Shown: piece after piece, positions 1 to 10,842 of the stretch
How positions within the stretch are numbered: position 1 is the first letter of the stretch
Layout of the letters: each line of letters begins with the position of its first letter
From: Clostridiales bacterium Firm_07
GTDB lineage: Bacteria > Bacillota > Clostridia > Oscillospirales > CAG-272
NCBI GenBank assembly: GCA_001604005.1
Contig: LVAM01000010.1
Span: 369,924-433,923, forward strand
Direction of reading: 5' to 3'
DNA: 64,000 nucleotides
Translations under genes and position numbers: made by a program
Notes under the pieces: model-generated
Databases searched by the model: none
What the model saw: the letters and a program-made list of their open reading frames with translations, nothing else
What the model was told of the DNA's origin: nothing

Positions 1-285
1 ACGGTCGGGAGGGCAGGTATATCCGGCGGGCAGATCCTCTTTTTCCTGAAAAGCATACGCCACGGGGCAGATCTTTTCAATGCGCTCGCCGATGATCTCT
101 CGGAAATCTTTTTCGAGATCGTGCCGAATGATGAATACCACGCGGTCAAAGCCCGCTTCCAGCGCGTCGTGGATCGAATAATCCATAATGATCTCGCCGT
201 TCGGTCCCACGGGAGCCAACTGTTTGATGCCCGCGCCGAAACGCGAACCGATGCCTGCCGCCATAATCACAAGACTTGTTTTCAT
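1..285 (-). CDS. Sugar-nucleotide nucleotidyltransferase, partial (N-terminal part only)
   Basis: Only the first 95 codons are in the window; the gene continues beyond base 1. It starts at ATG 285 after an AGGAGA ribosome site. Residues 5-16 read LVIMAAGIGSRF, the glycine-rich nucleotide-binding loop of the NTP-transferase (NDP-sugar pyrophosphorylase) family, followed by KQLAPVGP, where the lysine is typically conserved. Such enzymes activate a sugar phosphate or related group with an NTP in the cytoplasm. Its start overlaps the stop of the upstream kinase gene (ATGA), so it is the third gene of an exopolysaccharide operon. The sugar or alcohol substrate cannot be told from this fragment. 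Confidence 0.8.
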   Translation of the reverse strand, partial: MKTSLVIMAAGIGSRFGAGIKQLAPVGPNGEIIMDYSIHDALEAGFDRVVFIIRHDLEKDFREIIGERIEKICPVAYAFQEKEDLPAGYTCPPDR

Positions 286-1031
286 TGTTGTCTGTCTCCT
301 TTTTTTAGTTTTTCTCCGTAGCCGTAACCATAGTCTTTATTGGCATAATAAGAGCCTTTTTTGACGTCGATATCGTTGAGGATCACGCCGTACAGCCGCG
401 CGCCGGTCGTTTCCAGCATTTCTTTTGCCTGCGCCACCTCGCGCATATCGCACACGCCGGAACGCACGATGAGATAACAGCCCGTCAGGAGCGGGGAAAG
501 CGCGGCGGCATCCGCCGCTTGGCAAATGGGGGGCAGATCGATGAAAACGTAATCAAATTCGGCGCTGAGTTTTTCGATCAGTTCCCGCATTCTGGCGGAA
601 GCAAGCAGTTCCGCGGGGTTGGGAGGCGTCTGTCCGCTCGGCAGAAGCGTCAACCCGTTGCAAGTGACAAGGCATTCTTTCGGGTCTTTCGCGATGCCGA
701 CGAGATATTCCGCAAGCCCCTTTTGCCCTTTTTTCATCACGTCCGCAAAAATCATCGCCTGCGCGGGGCGGCGCATGTCGGCGTCGATGAGCAGTATCTT
801 TTTTTCCAACATTGAAAAAGAGACGGAAAGGTTGGCGGTAAGGAGGCTTTTTCCCTCACAGGCGTTGGCGGAGGTAAATCCGAAAACGCGCTTGCCATCT
901 TCGGCGCTGGCATAGGCGATGTTGGCGCGCATCGTGCGGAAAGCTTCCTGCACGGCAAAGGGCGTATGCTCGTCCAATCGTTTGCCGACGTAATTGCGTT
1001 CGTTTGCCAAAAGTTTTTTCTTCATTCTCAT
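282..1031 (-). CDS. cpsD: CpsD/CapB-type bacterial tyrosine kinase (BY-kinase), exopolysaccharide
   Basis: The 249-aa protein has the BY-kinase layout: a Walker A-like loop (SANACEGKS, about residues 54-62), Walker A' (ILLIDADMRRP, about 79-89), Walker B (VFIDLPP, about 162-168) and a C-terminal tyrosine cluster (YYANKDYGYGYG) that is the usual autophosphorylation site. The loop has Cys where family members commonly have Gly (xCEGKS for xGEGKS). In Bacillota the kinase pairs with a separate membrane Wzz-like activator, here encoded immediately upstream with an ATGA overlap. Together they control polymer length and export of capsule or exopolysaccharide. The start at 1031 follows a GGGAGG site; a second Met (1025) is possible. 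Confidence 0.9.
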   Translation of the reverse strand: MRMKKKLLANERNYVGKRLDEHTPFAVQEAFRTMRANIAYASAEDGKRVFGFTSANACEGKSLLTANLSVSFSMLEKKILLIDADMRRPAQAMIFADVMKKGQKGLAEYLVGIAKDPKECLVTCNGLTLLPSGQTPPNPAELLASARMRELIEKLSAEFDYVFIDLPPICQAADAAALSPLLTGCYLIVRSGVCDMREVAQAKEMLETTGARLYGVILNDIDVKKGSYYANKDYGYGYGEKLKKGDRQQ

Positions 1032-1765
1032 TGCTCTTTACCTCCCGTGCGGTCGCCGTGCATTCCGCTCCAATGCGGCACGCGTCCGACGACGGGACAA
1101 TCCGGCAGAACGCGCGCAAGGTCTTCTTCGTTCCGTACGATCGAACCGAAAAAGGAGACCGCGAGAAACGCGACGTACGAAAGGAACCAGCCCGCAAGCA
1201 TACCGATCACCGTAAGCAGTTTATAGCGCGGCGCGCTTTGTTTCGCTTCCGCGGCGTGAGAAAGCACCGCCACGGCGGTAAAGCCTTCCTCCGCCTCCGC
1301 AAACGCCAGATCGGTCACCACGCGCGGCAGCACCTTTTCGATCGCTCCCGCCGCTTTGGCGGAAAACTCTTTGTCGCGTGAAGTCACGGTGAGATAAAAC
1401 GCGGCGCTGCGTTTGCTGACCTCGACCGACAGCATTTTTTGCAATGCGCGCGGAGAACAGTCCAAATTTCCCTCTCGGATCGCTTCTTCAAGCAACTTGT
1501 CGCTTTGCAACACGACGTCGGCAAAATCGATCGCCATCGTCTGCGCGGCGGCGGCTTGCGAGGAGTTGATGCCGTATCGATCGATCAGTTCCTGCGATTG
1601 CAGATTGCGTACATAATACCCGGACGTGGCGGAATATTCTTTCGGGACCACGCAGGTGATGCCGAAGGTGAGCGCCCCGCAAAGGAGCCCCGCCAAAAGG
1701 ATCGGCAAAAGGCGTGCTTTCAAAACCCCCAAAAGATCCGAAAGCGACAAAAATTCGTGCTTCAT
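1028..1765 (-). CDS. Wzz-family chain-length determinant / BY-kinase activator (CpsC-like)
   Basis: A 245-aa membrane protein with two transmembrane segments (about residues 18-38 and 195-222) flanking an extracellular helical region, the Wzz/CpsC topology. These proteins set polysaccharide chain length and activate the partner kinase through their cytoplasmic tail. I chose ATG 1765 because it follows AAGGAG. The upstream in-frame ATG at 1806 sits almost on the transcription start predicted from the promoter at 1812-1840, so the longer versions could not be translated from that RNA. It is the first gene of the operon in this window and overlaps the kinase gene by 4 nt. Confidence 0.87.
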   Translation of the reverse strand: MKHEFLSLSDLLGVLKARLLPILLAGLLCGALTFGITCVVPKEYSATSGYYVRNLQSQELIDRYGINSSQAAAAQTMAIDFADVVLQSDKLLEEAIREGNLDCSPRALQKMLSVEVSKRSAAFYLTVTSRDKEFSAKAAGAIEKVLPRVVTDLAFAEAEEGFTAVAVLSHAAEAKQSAPRYKLLTVIGMLAGWFLSYVAFLAVSFFGSIVRNEEDLARVLPDCPVVGRVPHWSGMHGDRTGGKEQ

Positions 1766-1811
1766 TCTCGGTTTTTTCTCCTTAAAGCGTTGGATTGTAT
1801 CAAACATACTT

Positions 1812-1840
1812 ATTTTATCACGCGGGCGCGCAAAAGTCAA
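1812..1840 (-). promoter_or_regulatory. Promoter of the exopolysaccharide operon
   Basis: On the minus strand TTGACT (1835-1840), a 17-nt spacer and TAAAAT (1812-1817) form a near-consensus sigma-A promoter. It starts transcription about 40 nt before the Wzz-like gene and rules out the longer reading frame. Confidence 0.8.
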
Positions 1841-1879
1841 GTGTCGCGCACTTTTTCGCGCGCAACTTGCGCGCGCGGC

Positions 1880-1908
1880 TTGACAAACCCCCAAAAAGGA
1901 AGTAAAAT
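1880..1908 (+). promoter_or_regulatory. Promoter of the 2024-3154 gene, divergent from the polysaccharide operon
   Basis: TTGACA (1880-1885), a 17-nt spacer and TAAAAT (1903-1908) lie just behind the minus-strand promoter, so the two promoters are back to back with about 40 bases between their -35 boxes. Coordinate control of the two units is possible. Confidence 0.8.
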
Positions 1909-2023
1909 AAAACTGTCTCGGACGCTTCGTCCGTTTTCGGTAAAAACGCGTGATCGTGCGAACCTTTGACCGATCCCGCAAAGCAATGAAATGCCAATTT
2001 ATACGACAAGGAGTCTACTGTTT

Positions 2024-3154
2024 ATGAGCGAGAAACTGTCTTTTTTGTTCCCGATAGACGGGGATTGCGTGGATTGTCGTGACGGAGAAGTGAAAAACGG
2101 CACGCTTTTTCTTCGTGTCCGCCTGTTTGCTCCCGCCGGACACCGCGTTACGGTGTGCGGAGAAACGGCGACGGAAACGGATGGCGAATACCGCGTCACC
2201 ATTCCCGTAACGGCGGCGAAAACCGTGCTGACGGCAAGCGACGCGGAGAACGGCGAGGAAACGAGCGTAACGGTGTTTTATCTCCACCGCGGCGAAAAGC
2301 ATTTCCGCATTTCCTCGGACGACAACATTCTGTTTTTGGCAAACATAGCGGCGCACCCCGAATATCGTTCGATCTTTGAGGATCCGTATCTCGCCGTCTA
2401 CAAAGAGGCGCACGACCGCTACGGCGCGAAAGTGCATCTCAATTTGTTTTATTCTTTCACAGAAGAGGAAGCAGCGCGCTTCTCCACCCCTCGCCCCTAT
2501 TTCGATCTTTCGATGATGCCAGACCGCTTCCGCGCGGAATGGGAAGCAAACGCGGACTGGCTGCACCTTTCCTTCCACGCCGCGCGCGAATTTCCCGACA
2601 AGCCCTACATCGCGGCGGGAAAAGAACAGATCACGCGGGACTGCCTTGCCGTGCACAAAGAGATCCTGCGCTTTGCGGGAGAGAAGACGCTGGCAAACGT
2701 GATGACCGTGCACTGGGGCGAAGCCACGCGCGAGGGCGTGCGGGCGCTTCGGGACGTCGGCTATCGCGCGTTGGCGGGATATTTTGAATATCAAAACGGC
2801 AACCCGCTGGTGGCATACTACACCAAAGCGCCGCTTCTTGACCACATCGGAGAACGCGATTTCTTTGTCGACACCACGATCCCGATGCTCTTCGGCAGGA
2901 TCGATCTGGTTCTCAATTCGCGCACGATGGAAGATCGTATGGCGCGTTTTGCCGAGATCCTTGCTCACCCGCACAAGAGCAATTTCGTCTCTCTGATGAT
3001 CCACGAGCAGTATTTTTATTCGGATTACCGGCTATATCTGCCCGATTTCAAGGAGCGGGTGCTGGAACCCTGCCGCGTGCTTGCCGAAAACGGTTACACG
3101 GGTATGTTTATGGGCGAAGTTGCCGCAAACTTACCGGAAGAATTTAGATCTTGA
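2024..3154 (+). CDS. Hypothetical protein, deacetylase/glycosidase-like barrel with N-terminal beta domain
   Basis: 376 aa, starting at ATG 2024 ten bases after AAGGAG; an upstream in-frame ATG at 1991 has no ribosome site. About the first 90 residues are beta-rich and resemble an Ig-like domain (VTVCGETATETDGEYRVTI). The rest looks like an alpha/beta barrel: FLANIAAHPEYRSIFEDP, HLSFHAAREFPDKPY, NVMTVHWGEA and SLMIHEQYFYSDY carry His and acidic residues of the kind seen in polysaccharide deacetylase-like barrels. There is no signal peptide or membrane segment, so it should be cytoplasmic. I do not recognise a named family. The divergent promoter shared with a polysaccharide operon hints at carbohydrate work, but that is inference. 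Confidence 0.7.
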   Translation: MSEKLSFLFPIDGDCVDCRDGEVKNGTLFLRVRLFAPAGHRVTVCGETATETDGEYRVTIPVTAAKTVLTASDAENGEETSVTVFYLHRGEKHFRISSDDNILFLANIAAHPEYRSIFEDPYLAVYKEAHDRYGAKVHLNLFYSFTEEEAARFSTPRPYFDLSMMPDRFRAEWEANADWLHLSFHAAREFPDKPYIAAGKEQITRDCLAVHKEILRFAGEKTLANVMTVHWGEATREGVRALRDVGYRALAGYFEYQNGNPLVAYYTKAPLLDHIGERDFFVDTTIPMLFGRIDLVLNSRTMEDRMARFAEILAHPHKSNFVSLMIHEQYFYSDYRLYLPDFKERVLEPCRVLAENGYTGMFMGEVAANLPEEFRS

Positions 3155-3214
3155 CCGTTTTTCCCGTCACGTTACGGGACTTTCCGAAAAATTCCCACCG
3201 AAGGGGGCGTAAGA

Positions 3215-4006
3215 ATGAATTTTTGGGTTTGGGGCATTTTCAATCTTTTTGACCACGGGCTGGTGCGCTTTTTGCTTGACCGCTTCTCGCCCGGTGAAAC
3301 CGGGCGCGCCGCGTTGATCGGCGGCGCTTTCGCGCTCTCTGTCATCGTGCCGTATCTGCTGGGCAGCGTCAACTGCGCGTTGCTTATCTCCCGTTTTGTT
3401 TATCACGACGACATTCGCAAATACGGCAGCGGAAACGCCGGCTCGACCAATATGCTCCGTACATACGGCAAAAAAGCCTCGATCATCACCTTTGCGGGCG
3501 ACGGCCTCAAAGGCGTGATCGCGGTGATTTTTGCCTGCCTGCTTTTCGGCGCGCCCGAAAGCGAACCTTTCTTCATCTATCTTGTCACCGCCGCTTATCT
3601 CGCCGCGTTTTTCTGCGTATTCGGGCACATTTTCCCCTGCTTTGCCCGCTTCCGCGGCGGTAAAGGTTTTGCCACTTCCGCCACCGTCATTTTGGTGTTA
3701 AACCCCGTGATCGCCGTGATCCTTGCCTGCATTTTCTTCCCGCTCGTCGCCGTTTCGCGCTACATTTCGCTCGGATCGGTGATGACGGTGCTGATCTATC
3801 CCATTCTTCTTGCCAGTTTTGACAAAACGCAAGAACAACCCTATGGCGTGCCCGTCATTTTCGCGCTGCTGATCGCGGCGGCGGTCACGTTTGCCCACCG
3901 CGGAAACATCGTGCGCCTTTTCAACCACACCGAACGCAAACTTGTTCTCAAAAAGGACAAGCCGAAAGTTGAAAACGGTGACGCCGCCGACGAGGAAAAA
4001 GGCTGA
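3215..4006 (+). CDS. plsY: Acyl-phosphate:glycerol-3-phosphate acyltransferase PlsY
   Basis: A multi-pass membrane enzyme that transfers an acyl group from acyl-phosphate to glycerol-3-phosphate, the first step of phospholipid synthesis. The three PlsY signatures are visible: GSVNCALLISR, KYGSGNAGSTNMLRTYG (the glycine/asparagine phosphate loop) and GHIFPCFARFRGGKGFAT. At 263 aa it is longer than the usual ~200 aa; the extra length is about 45 N-terminal residues before the first signature and a charged C-terminal tail (KKDKPKVENGDAADEEKG). It lies 60 nt after the preceding gene with no clear promoter between, and 5 nt before the methyltransferase gene. Confidence 0.93.
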   Translation: MNFWVWGIFNLFDHGLVRFLLDRFSPGETGRAALIGGAFALSVIVPYLLGSVNCALLISRFVYHDDIRKYGSGNAGSTNMLRTYGKKASIITFAGDGLKGVIAVIFACLLFGAPESEPFFIYLVTAAYLAAFFCVFGHIFPCFARFRGGKGFATSATVILVLNPVIAVILACIFFPLVAVSRYISLGSVMTVLIYPILLASFDKTQEQPYGVPVIFALLIAAAVTFAHRGNIVRLFNHTERKLVLKKDKPKVENGDAADEEKG

Positions 4007-4011
4007 CCCGT

Positions 4012-5175
4012 ATGCGCGAACGCGAAGAAATGGCGGCGGCGATCCTCGCCGCCGCCCGAACGCAAACTTTGAAGAAAACAGTGTTTTCGCGCCCCGTTTC
4101 GGGGGATATTCTCCGCGCAGCGGGAAAACTTTGCCTTGTGCGCGGGAAAACCGTTTTGCAAATAGAGACCTTCTTTTCCGACAACAAAGCGCGGCACGAG
4201 AATTTCTCCGTCGACGACGCCGCCCTTCCCCTTCTCACGGAAAAGATCGGCGCGTTTGCGCAAGTCGATCTGCTGACCACGGTGGGCGACGCCGAATATC
4301 GCGTGACGAAACGCGGCGTTCTTTTGTCGGGCTGTGAAAAACTGTCCCGCAAACTCTCGGCAGGTGACGCGCCCGCGCTTGCCGTGAACGGGAACAACAA
4401 AGCGAAAAATCATATCCTGTCGGGCTCCGAGCCCTTTCTCTTTTTACTCGGCGTCGCGGATAAAGAAGGGCGCGTATATGATAAGAAACAGGCGAAATTC
4501 CGGCAGATCAACCGCTTTTTGGAGATCCTCTCGGACGTGATGCCGCAACTGCCGGAAGGCGATCTTGCGGTGGCGGATCTCTGTTGCGGCAAAAGTTATC
4601 TTTCCTTTGCCGTTTATCATTATCTCACCGTCGTACAGCACCGTCGCGTCACGATGATCGGCGTCGATCTCAAAACCGACGTCGTCGCTTATTGCGCGGA
4701 CGCCGCCGCGAAACTCGGCTTTACGGGACTTTCCTTTACGGCGGACGACGTGCGCAAAGTGCCGCTGCCCGCAAAGATCGACCTTGTGGTCTCTCTGCAC
4801 GCCTGCGACACGGCGACCGATTTCGTGCTTGACCGCGCCCTTTCTGCCGCGGCGCGCGTGATCCTCGCCACGCCCTGCTGTCATCACGAACTCTACCACA
4901 CCCTCTCCTGCCCCGCGCTGGATTTCATTGCGGAGCACTCGATGTTGAAACAAAAACTCTGTGACGCCGCCACCGACGCTCTGCGCCTCAAACGGCTTGA
5001 AGCGGCGGGCTACAACGTCGCCGCCATTGAGCTGATCGACCCCGAAGAAACGCCCAAAAACGTCTTACTGCGCGCCGTGCGGCGCGAAGACGCGGGCAAA
5101 AACGCCGCGCGGGAAGAGGCGGCCGCGGCCGCTCTTCGCGCCGCGCGCGCCTTTCTGCTTGGAAAGGAGACTTAA
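4012..5175 (+). CDS. Class I SAM-dependent methyltransferase (Methyltransf_32-like)
   Basis: 387 aa. The C-terminal half has a Rossmann methyltransferase fold with the SAM-binding loop VADLCCGKSYLSFAVYHYL (about residues 186-204), followed by MIGVDLK and the LHACDTATD motif. ATPCCHHELYHTL resembles the Cys-Cys-His signature of the METTL25/GSTCD-type methyltransferase domain (PF13679), whose bacterial members have uncertain, possibly RNA, substrates. The N-terminal 170 residues form a separate domain I do not recognise. The gene ends directly against the next start (stop 5173-5175, ATG 5176), so translation of the tRNA-thiolation-like gene is probably coupled; this supports, but does not prove, an RNA-modifying role. 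Confidence 0.8.
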   Translation: MREREEMAAAILAAARTQTLKKTVFSRPVSGDILRAAGKLCLVRGKTVLQIETFFSDNKARHENFSVDDAALPLLTEKIGAFAQVDLLTTVGDAEYRVTKRGVLLSGCEKLSRKLSAGDAPALAVNGNNKAKNHILSGSEPFLFLLGVADKEGRVYDKKQAKFRQINRFLEILSDVMPQLPEGDLAVADLCCGKSYLSFAVYHYLTVVQHRRVTMIGVDLKTDVVAYCADAAAKLGFTGLSFTADDVRKVPLPAKIDLVVSLHACDTATDFVLDRALSAAARVILATPCCHHELYHTLSCPALDFIAEHSMLKQKLCDAATDALRLKRLEAAGYNVAAIELIDPEETPKNVLLRAVRREDAGKNAAREEAAAAALRAARAFLLGKET

Positions 5176-5940
5176 ATGGATCTGAAACGCGTTTTAAGCT
5201 ATATGCGCCGCGCCGTCGAGGATTACGATATGATCCGCGACGGCGACCGCATCGCCGTCGGCGTATCGGCGGGGAAAGACTCGCTGACACTGCTTGCCGG
5301 TCTTGCCGCGCTTCGCCGCTTTTACAGCCGCCGTTTTGAGGTGGTCGCCGTGACGGTGGATCTCGGCTTTGGCGGCGGGCAGGACTACACGGACATTGAG
5401 ACGTTTTGCCGCGAGATCGACGTGCCGTTCCACGTGGCGAAAACCGACATCGGGCACATCATTTTCGATATTCGCAAAGAAAAAAGCCCCTGCGCGCTCT
5501 GCTCCAAAATGCGGCGCGCCGTCCTGCACGACACCGCCAAGGCGCTGGGGTGCAACACGGTGGCGCTGGGGCATCACCTGGACGACGTGGTGGACACCTT
5601 TATGCTCAACCTCTTTTACGAGGGGCGCGTCGGCTGTTTCGAGCCCGTCTCCTACCTCTCGCGCGTGGATCTGCGCGTCATTCGCCCCCTGATCTATATG
5701 CCCGAAAAAGACATTTTGTATTTTCTTTCCCGCAATCCGCTCCCCGTGCATTCTTCTCCCTGCCCCGCCGACGGCGAGACCGAGCGCACGCGTATGCACG
5801 ATCTGATCTCCGATTTGGAAAAAAACAGCCACGGGTTGCGCTACCGCATCTTCGGCGCGATCTTGCGCGGCGAGATCGACGGGTTTCACCCCGCCGTGCA
5901 TCGTCCCCGCACGAAAAGCCCCCCGAAAGGTACACGATAA
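5176..5940 (+). CDS. ttcA: TtcA-family tRNA 2-thiocytidine(32) synthetase-like PP-loop ATPase
   Basis: 254 aa. GVSAGKDSLTLL (about residues 29-40) is the PP-loop that adenylates the target base, with SAGKDS in place of the commoner SGGKDS. CALCSKMRRAVLH supplies the CxxC pair that binds the Fe-S cluster in TtcA, and LGHHLDDVVDTFMLNL is also a TtcA-type motif. TtcA thiolates C32 of some tRNAs. Related paralogues in anaerobes may act on other substrates, so the precise target is inferred. It is the last gene of its unit and a strong terminator follows. Confidence 0.82.
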   Translation: MDLKRVLSYMRRAVEDYDMIRDGDRIAVGVSAGKDSLTLLAGLAALRRFYSRRFEVVAVTVDLGFGGGQDYTDIETFCREIDVPFHVAKTDIGHIIFDIRKEKSPCALCSKMRRAVLHDTAKALGCNTVALGHHLDDVVDTFMLNLFYEGRVGCFEPVSYLSRVDLRVIRPLIYMPEKDILYFLSRNPLPVHSSPCPADGETERTRMHDLISDLEKNSHGLRYRIFGAILRGEIDGFHPAVHRPRTKSPPKGTR

Positions 5941-5960
5941 ACGCCCTTTGCCGATCTGTG

Positions 5961-5995
5961 AAAAAGCGAACGGACCAAAAGTCCGTTCGCTTTTT
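5961..5995. terminator. Bidirectional intrinsic terminator between ttcA and pyrG
   Basis: A perfect 15-bp stem (5961-5975 with 5981-5995) with a 5-nt loop has A and T runs at its two ends, so it can stop transcription of the convergent genes from both sides. Confidence 0.9.
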
Positions 5996-6037
5996 CGCTG
6001 TCTTATACGGAAAGCGTTGCTTTTTCGGAAAGCGCCG

Positions 6038-7648
<1,611 letters not shown>

Positions 7649-7658
7649 TGTACCCTCC

Positions 7659-9185
7659 TTATTCCCACTCCACCGTTGCCGGCGGTTTGGATGTGATGTC
7701 GTATACCACGCGATTGATCGTTTTCACTTCGTTCGTAATGCGGCGGGAAGCGGCGTCCAAAATATCATAAGGGATCCTTGTCCAATCCGCCGTCATAAAG
7801 TCGTCGGTGGTAACGGCGCGCAGCGCCACGGTGTATCCGTACGTGCCGGCATCGCCCATCACACCCACGCTTTTCGTGTCGGTCAGAACGGCAAAATACT
7901 GGCTGGGTCTCACGCCCGCGTTTTCCAATTCTTCACGGAAGATCGCGTCCGCTTCGCGCAGTGTATCCGCCTTTTCTTTTGTGATCTCCCCGATGATGCG
8001 CACGGCAAGCCCGGGACCGGGAAAGGGTTGACGCATCACCAGTTTTTCCGGTATGCCGAGTTTTAACCCCACGGCGCGCACTTCGTCCTTGAAAAGCGTC
8101 CGCAGCGGCTCGATGATCTCTTCAAATTCCATATGCGTGGGCAATCCCCCTACGTTGTGATGACTTTTGATGGTGGAGGCGTCACCCTTGCCGCTTTCCA
8201 CGACGTCGGGATAAATGGTGCCCTGCACCAGATCGTCCGTTTTACCGAGTTTCCGACTTTCCTCCTCGAAAACGCGAATGAATTCCTCGCCGATGATCTT
8301 GCGCTTTTTTTCGGGTTCTCGCACACCCGCAAGTTTCGTAAGAAACCGTTCTTCCGCGTTCACGCGCACCAGTTTCATTTTGAACTGCCCGTGAAACACG
8401 CGCTCCACGTCGTCTCCTTCGTTTTTGCGCAAAAGTCCGTGATCCACGAAAACGCAGGTGAGCGCGTCGCCGATCGCGCGGTGGATCAACACCGCCGCGA
8501 CCGAGGAGTCAACGCCGCCCGACAGCGCGCACAAAACGCGCTTTCCCGCCAGCTTTTCTTTGTATTCGCACACGGTTTTCTCGATAAAGTCGTCCATTTT
8601 CCAGTCGCCCGCGCAGCGGCAAACGCCGAAAAGAAAGTTACGCAATATCTCTTTCCCGTACGCCGTGTGCGTTACCTCGGGATGGAACTGAACGCCGTAA
8701 ATCCGGCGCGCTTCGTCCGCAATGGCGGCAACGGGACAGTTGTCGGTCCGCGCCGTCACCGCAAAGCCCGCCGGCGTTTCACACACGTAATCCGTGTGGC
8801 TCATCCAGCAAACGCTCTTTTCGGGCACGCCCGAAAAGAGCGCGCAAGGCGCGACGTATACATCGGTTTTACCGTATTCGCTACCGTGCTCCGCGGAACG
8901 AATTTTGCCGCCCGCCATATAGGCGATCAATTGATGCCCGTAACAAATGCCCAGCACGGGTATGCCGAGAGAGAGGATTTCTTTGTCATAACGCGGCGCG
9001 TGCTCGTCATACACGCTGTTCGGTCCGCCCGTGAAAATGATCCCTTTATAGCCCGCGCTTTTGATTTTTGCAAGCGATATTTTGTCGTAAGGTCTGATCT
9101 CGGCAAAAACGCCGTTTTCGCGCACGCGGCGGGCGATCAAAAGATCATACTGTCCGCCGAAATCGAGAACGAGAATTTTCTCCAT
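7659..9185 (-). CDS. guaA: GMP synthase (glutamine-hydrolysing)
   Basis: 508 aa from ATG 9185. It aminates XMP to GMP. The N-terminal amidotransferase domain begins [10 protein letters not shown] and carries the catalytic Cys in GICYGHQ; the ATP pyrophosphatase domain has [15 protein letters not shown]; the C-terminal dimerisation domain ends in the family-typical [11 protein letters not shown] favour 9185 because the family usually begins a few residues before the beta-strand ILVLDFGG, although its CAGGAG site is 13 nt away. An in-frame ATG at 9212, with a weak AAAGGCG site, would add nine residues. It sits 39 nt after asnB and 10 nt before pyrG. Confidence 0.96.
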   Translation of the reverse strand: MEKILVLDFGGQYDLLIARRVRENGVFAEIRPYDKISLAKIKSAGYKGIIFTGGPNSVYDEHAPRYDKEILSLGIPVLGICYGHQLIAYMAGGKIRSAEHGSEYGKTDVYVAPCALFSGVPEKSVCWMSHTDYVCETPAGFAVTARTDNCPVAAIADEARRIYGVQFHPEVTHTAYGKEILRNFLFGVCRCAGDWKMDDFIEKTVCEYKEKLAGKRVLCALSGGVDSSVAAVLIHRAIGDALTCVFVDHGLLRKNEGDDVERVFHGQFKMKLVRVNAEERFLTKLAGVREPEKKRKIIGEEFIRVFEEESRKLGKTDDLVQGTIYPDVVESGKGDASTIKSHHNVGGLPTHMEFEEIIEPLRTLFKDEVRAVGLKLGIPEKLVMRQPFPGPGLAVRIIGEITKEKADTLREADAIFREELENAGVRPSQYFAVLTDTKSVGVMGDAGTYGYTVALRAVTTDDFMTADWTRIPYDILDAASRRITNEVKTINRVVYDITSKPPATVEWE

Positions 9186-9224
9186 ATCTCTGTCAAAACT
9201 CCTGTTTTCCATACCGTTTCGCCT

Positions 9225-10808
9225 TTATTTGCCGCTGTCGCCGTAGTTGGAAAGAACGCGCGCGGAAGGATCGCTTACATCGCAGCCTTTCCAAGACTTG
9301 TTCGGCATCCAAAAATCGGCAATCATCTCCGCTTGCCCGGGGTAATATTTTTCAAATATTTCCCGGTACAAAAGAGATTCTTTGGTGAAGGGGCGCGCGT
9401 GGTCGTATTTGGCGCACCGCACCGAAAATTCCGTGTCGGAATATTGCGTCTCGGCGTACGCTTTGAGATCGTCGACCATCGAGTGCCCGACCGCGTCCGA
9501 AAACGCCGCTTTTTCACGCCACAGAATGCCGTCGGGCAGATAACCCAAGCCCTCAAAGGCGTGTCGGAGCAGATATTTTCCCTTGCCGTAGCGGTTGATC
9601 TTCATTTCGGGATCAAGATCCATCACATATCGGACAAAATCGAGATCGCCGAAAGGCACGCGCGCTTCGAGAGAGTTGACCGAGATACACCTGTCCGCGC
9701 GCAGAACGTCATACATATGCAGTTCCCGAACGCGCTTTTCGGCTTCCTTTTGAAATTCCGCCGCGCTCGGCGCGAAATCGGTATATTTGTAACCGAAAAG
9801 CTCATCCGATATCTCACCGGTCAAAAGCACGCGGATGTCGGTCTTCTCGTGGATCGCTTTGCAAACCAAATACATACCCATACTGGCACGAATGGTGGTG
9901 ATATCGAAAGTTCCGAGCAGGTATATGACTTCTTCCAGCGCGCCGATCACATCCTTCGGCGTCATATAGACTTCCGTGTGCTCCGCACCGATGTAGTCCG
10001 CCACTTGCCTTGCGTATTTGAGGTCGATCGCGTCCTCGCTCATACCGATGGCAAAGGTTTTGATCGGCGTTTTGCTTTTCTTTGCCGCGATGGCGCAGAC
10101 AAGAGAAGAATCCAAACCGCCCGAGAGCAGAAAACCGACTTTCGCGTCCGCCACCAACCGTTTTTCTACGCCCGCGATCAGTTTTTCTCGAATATTGCGG
10201 CAGGCGCTTTCGAGATCGTCCGTGCAGACCTTGTCCGCTTTCGCAATATCCAGATAGCGGGTAAAAACGCCGTTTTTATAATAGTGTCCCGGGGGAAACG
10301 GCAAGATCTTTTCGCAAAGCCCCACCAAGTTTTTGGGCTCGCTGGCAAAGAGGATCGCGCCCCGCGGATCGTATCCGTAATACAGCGGGCGAATGCCGAT
10401 GGGATCGCGCGCGGCGATCCACTCGCCGTTTCTCCCGTCGTAGATCACGCAGGCAAATTCCGCGTCCAACCGTCGGAAAAGATCCACGCCGTATTCAAGA
10501 TACATCGGCAGCAATATCTCGCAATCGCTGTCGCTCTGAAACGCATATCCCTTGCGGATGAGTTCGGCGCGCTCTTTCTCAAAGCCGTAGAGTTCCCCGT
10601 TGCAAACGCAGTAACAGCCGTTTCTCTCGAAAGGCTGCATACCCGACGGCGTCAAACCCATAATCGAGAGGCGGTGAAATCCCATCAATCCGCCGTCGAG
10701 TTCGATCACGCGGCTGTCGTCCGGCCCGCGCGATTTCGTTTTGAAAAATGCTTTCTCAAACGCCGCTTTGTCGAAAACGGCGTCGCAATAACCGAAAATC
10801 GAACACAT
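9225..10808 (-). CDS. asnB: Asparagine synthase B (glutamine-hydrolysing)
   Basis: 527 aa. It makes asparagine from aspartate, ATP and glutamine. Cys2 of MCSIFGY is the class II amidotransferase nucleophile, exposed once Met is removed. The synthetase domain has the ATP-pyrophosphatase loop FLLSGGLDSSLVCAIAA (about residues 227-243). Start ATG 10808 follows AAGGAG. The gene lies 34 nt after glnN and 39 nt before guaA with no terminator visible in either gap, which places it inside the glnN operon. Confidence 0.95.
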   Translation of the reverse strand: MCSIFGYCDAVFDKAAFEKAFFKTKSRGPDDSRVIELDGGLMGFHRLSIMGLTPSGMQPFERNGCYCVCNGELYGFEKERAELIRKGYAFQSDSDCEILLPMYLEYGVDLFRRLDAEFACVIYDGRNGEWIAARDPIGIRPLYYGYDPRGAILFASEPKNLVGLCEKILPFPPGHYYKNGVFTRYLDIAKADKVCTDDLESACRNIREKLIAGVEKRLVADAKVGFLLSGGLDSSLVCAIAAKKSKTPIKTFAIGMSEDAIDLKYARQVADYIGAEHTEVYMTPKDVIGALEEVIYLLGTFDITTIRASMGMYLVCKAIHEKTDIRVLLTGEISDELFGYKYTDFAPSAAEFQKEAEKRVRELHMYDVLRADRCISVNSLEARVPFGDLDFVRYVMDLDPEMKINRYGKGKYLLRHAFEGLGYLPDGILWREKAAFSDAVGHSMVDDLKAYAETQYSDTEFSVRCAKYDHARPFTKESLLYREIFEKYYPGQAEMIADFWMPNKSWKGCDVSDPSARVLSNYGDSGK

Positions 10809-10842
10809 TGTTTTCTCCTTTTCCCGTTTCGCAAAACGCGGA

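Noticed and set aside
1766..1981. N-terminal extension of the Wzz-like protein
   Set aside because: It would start upstream of, or at, the predicted transcription start and crosses the promoter.
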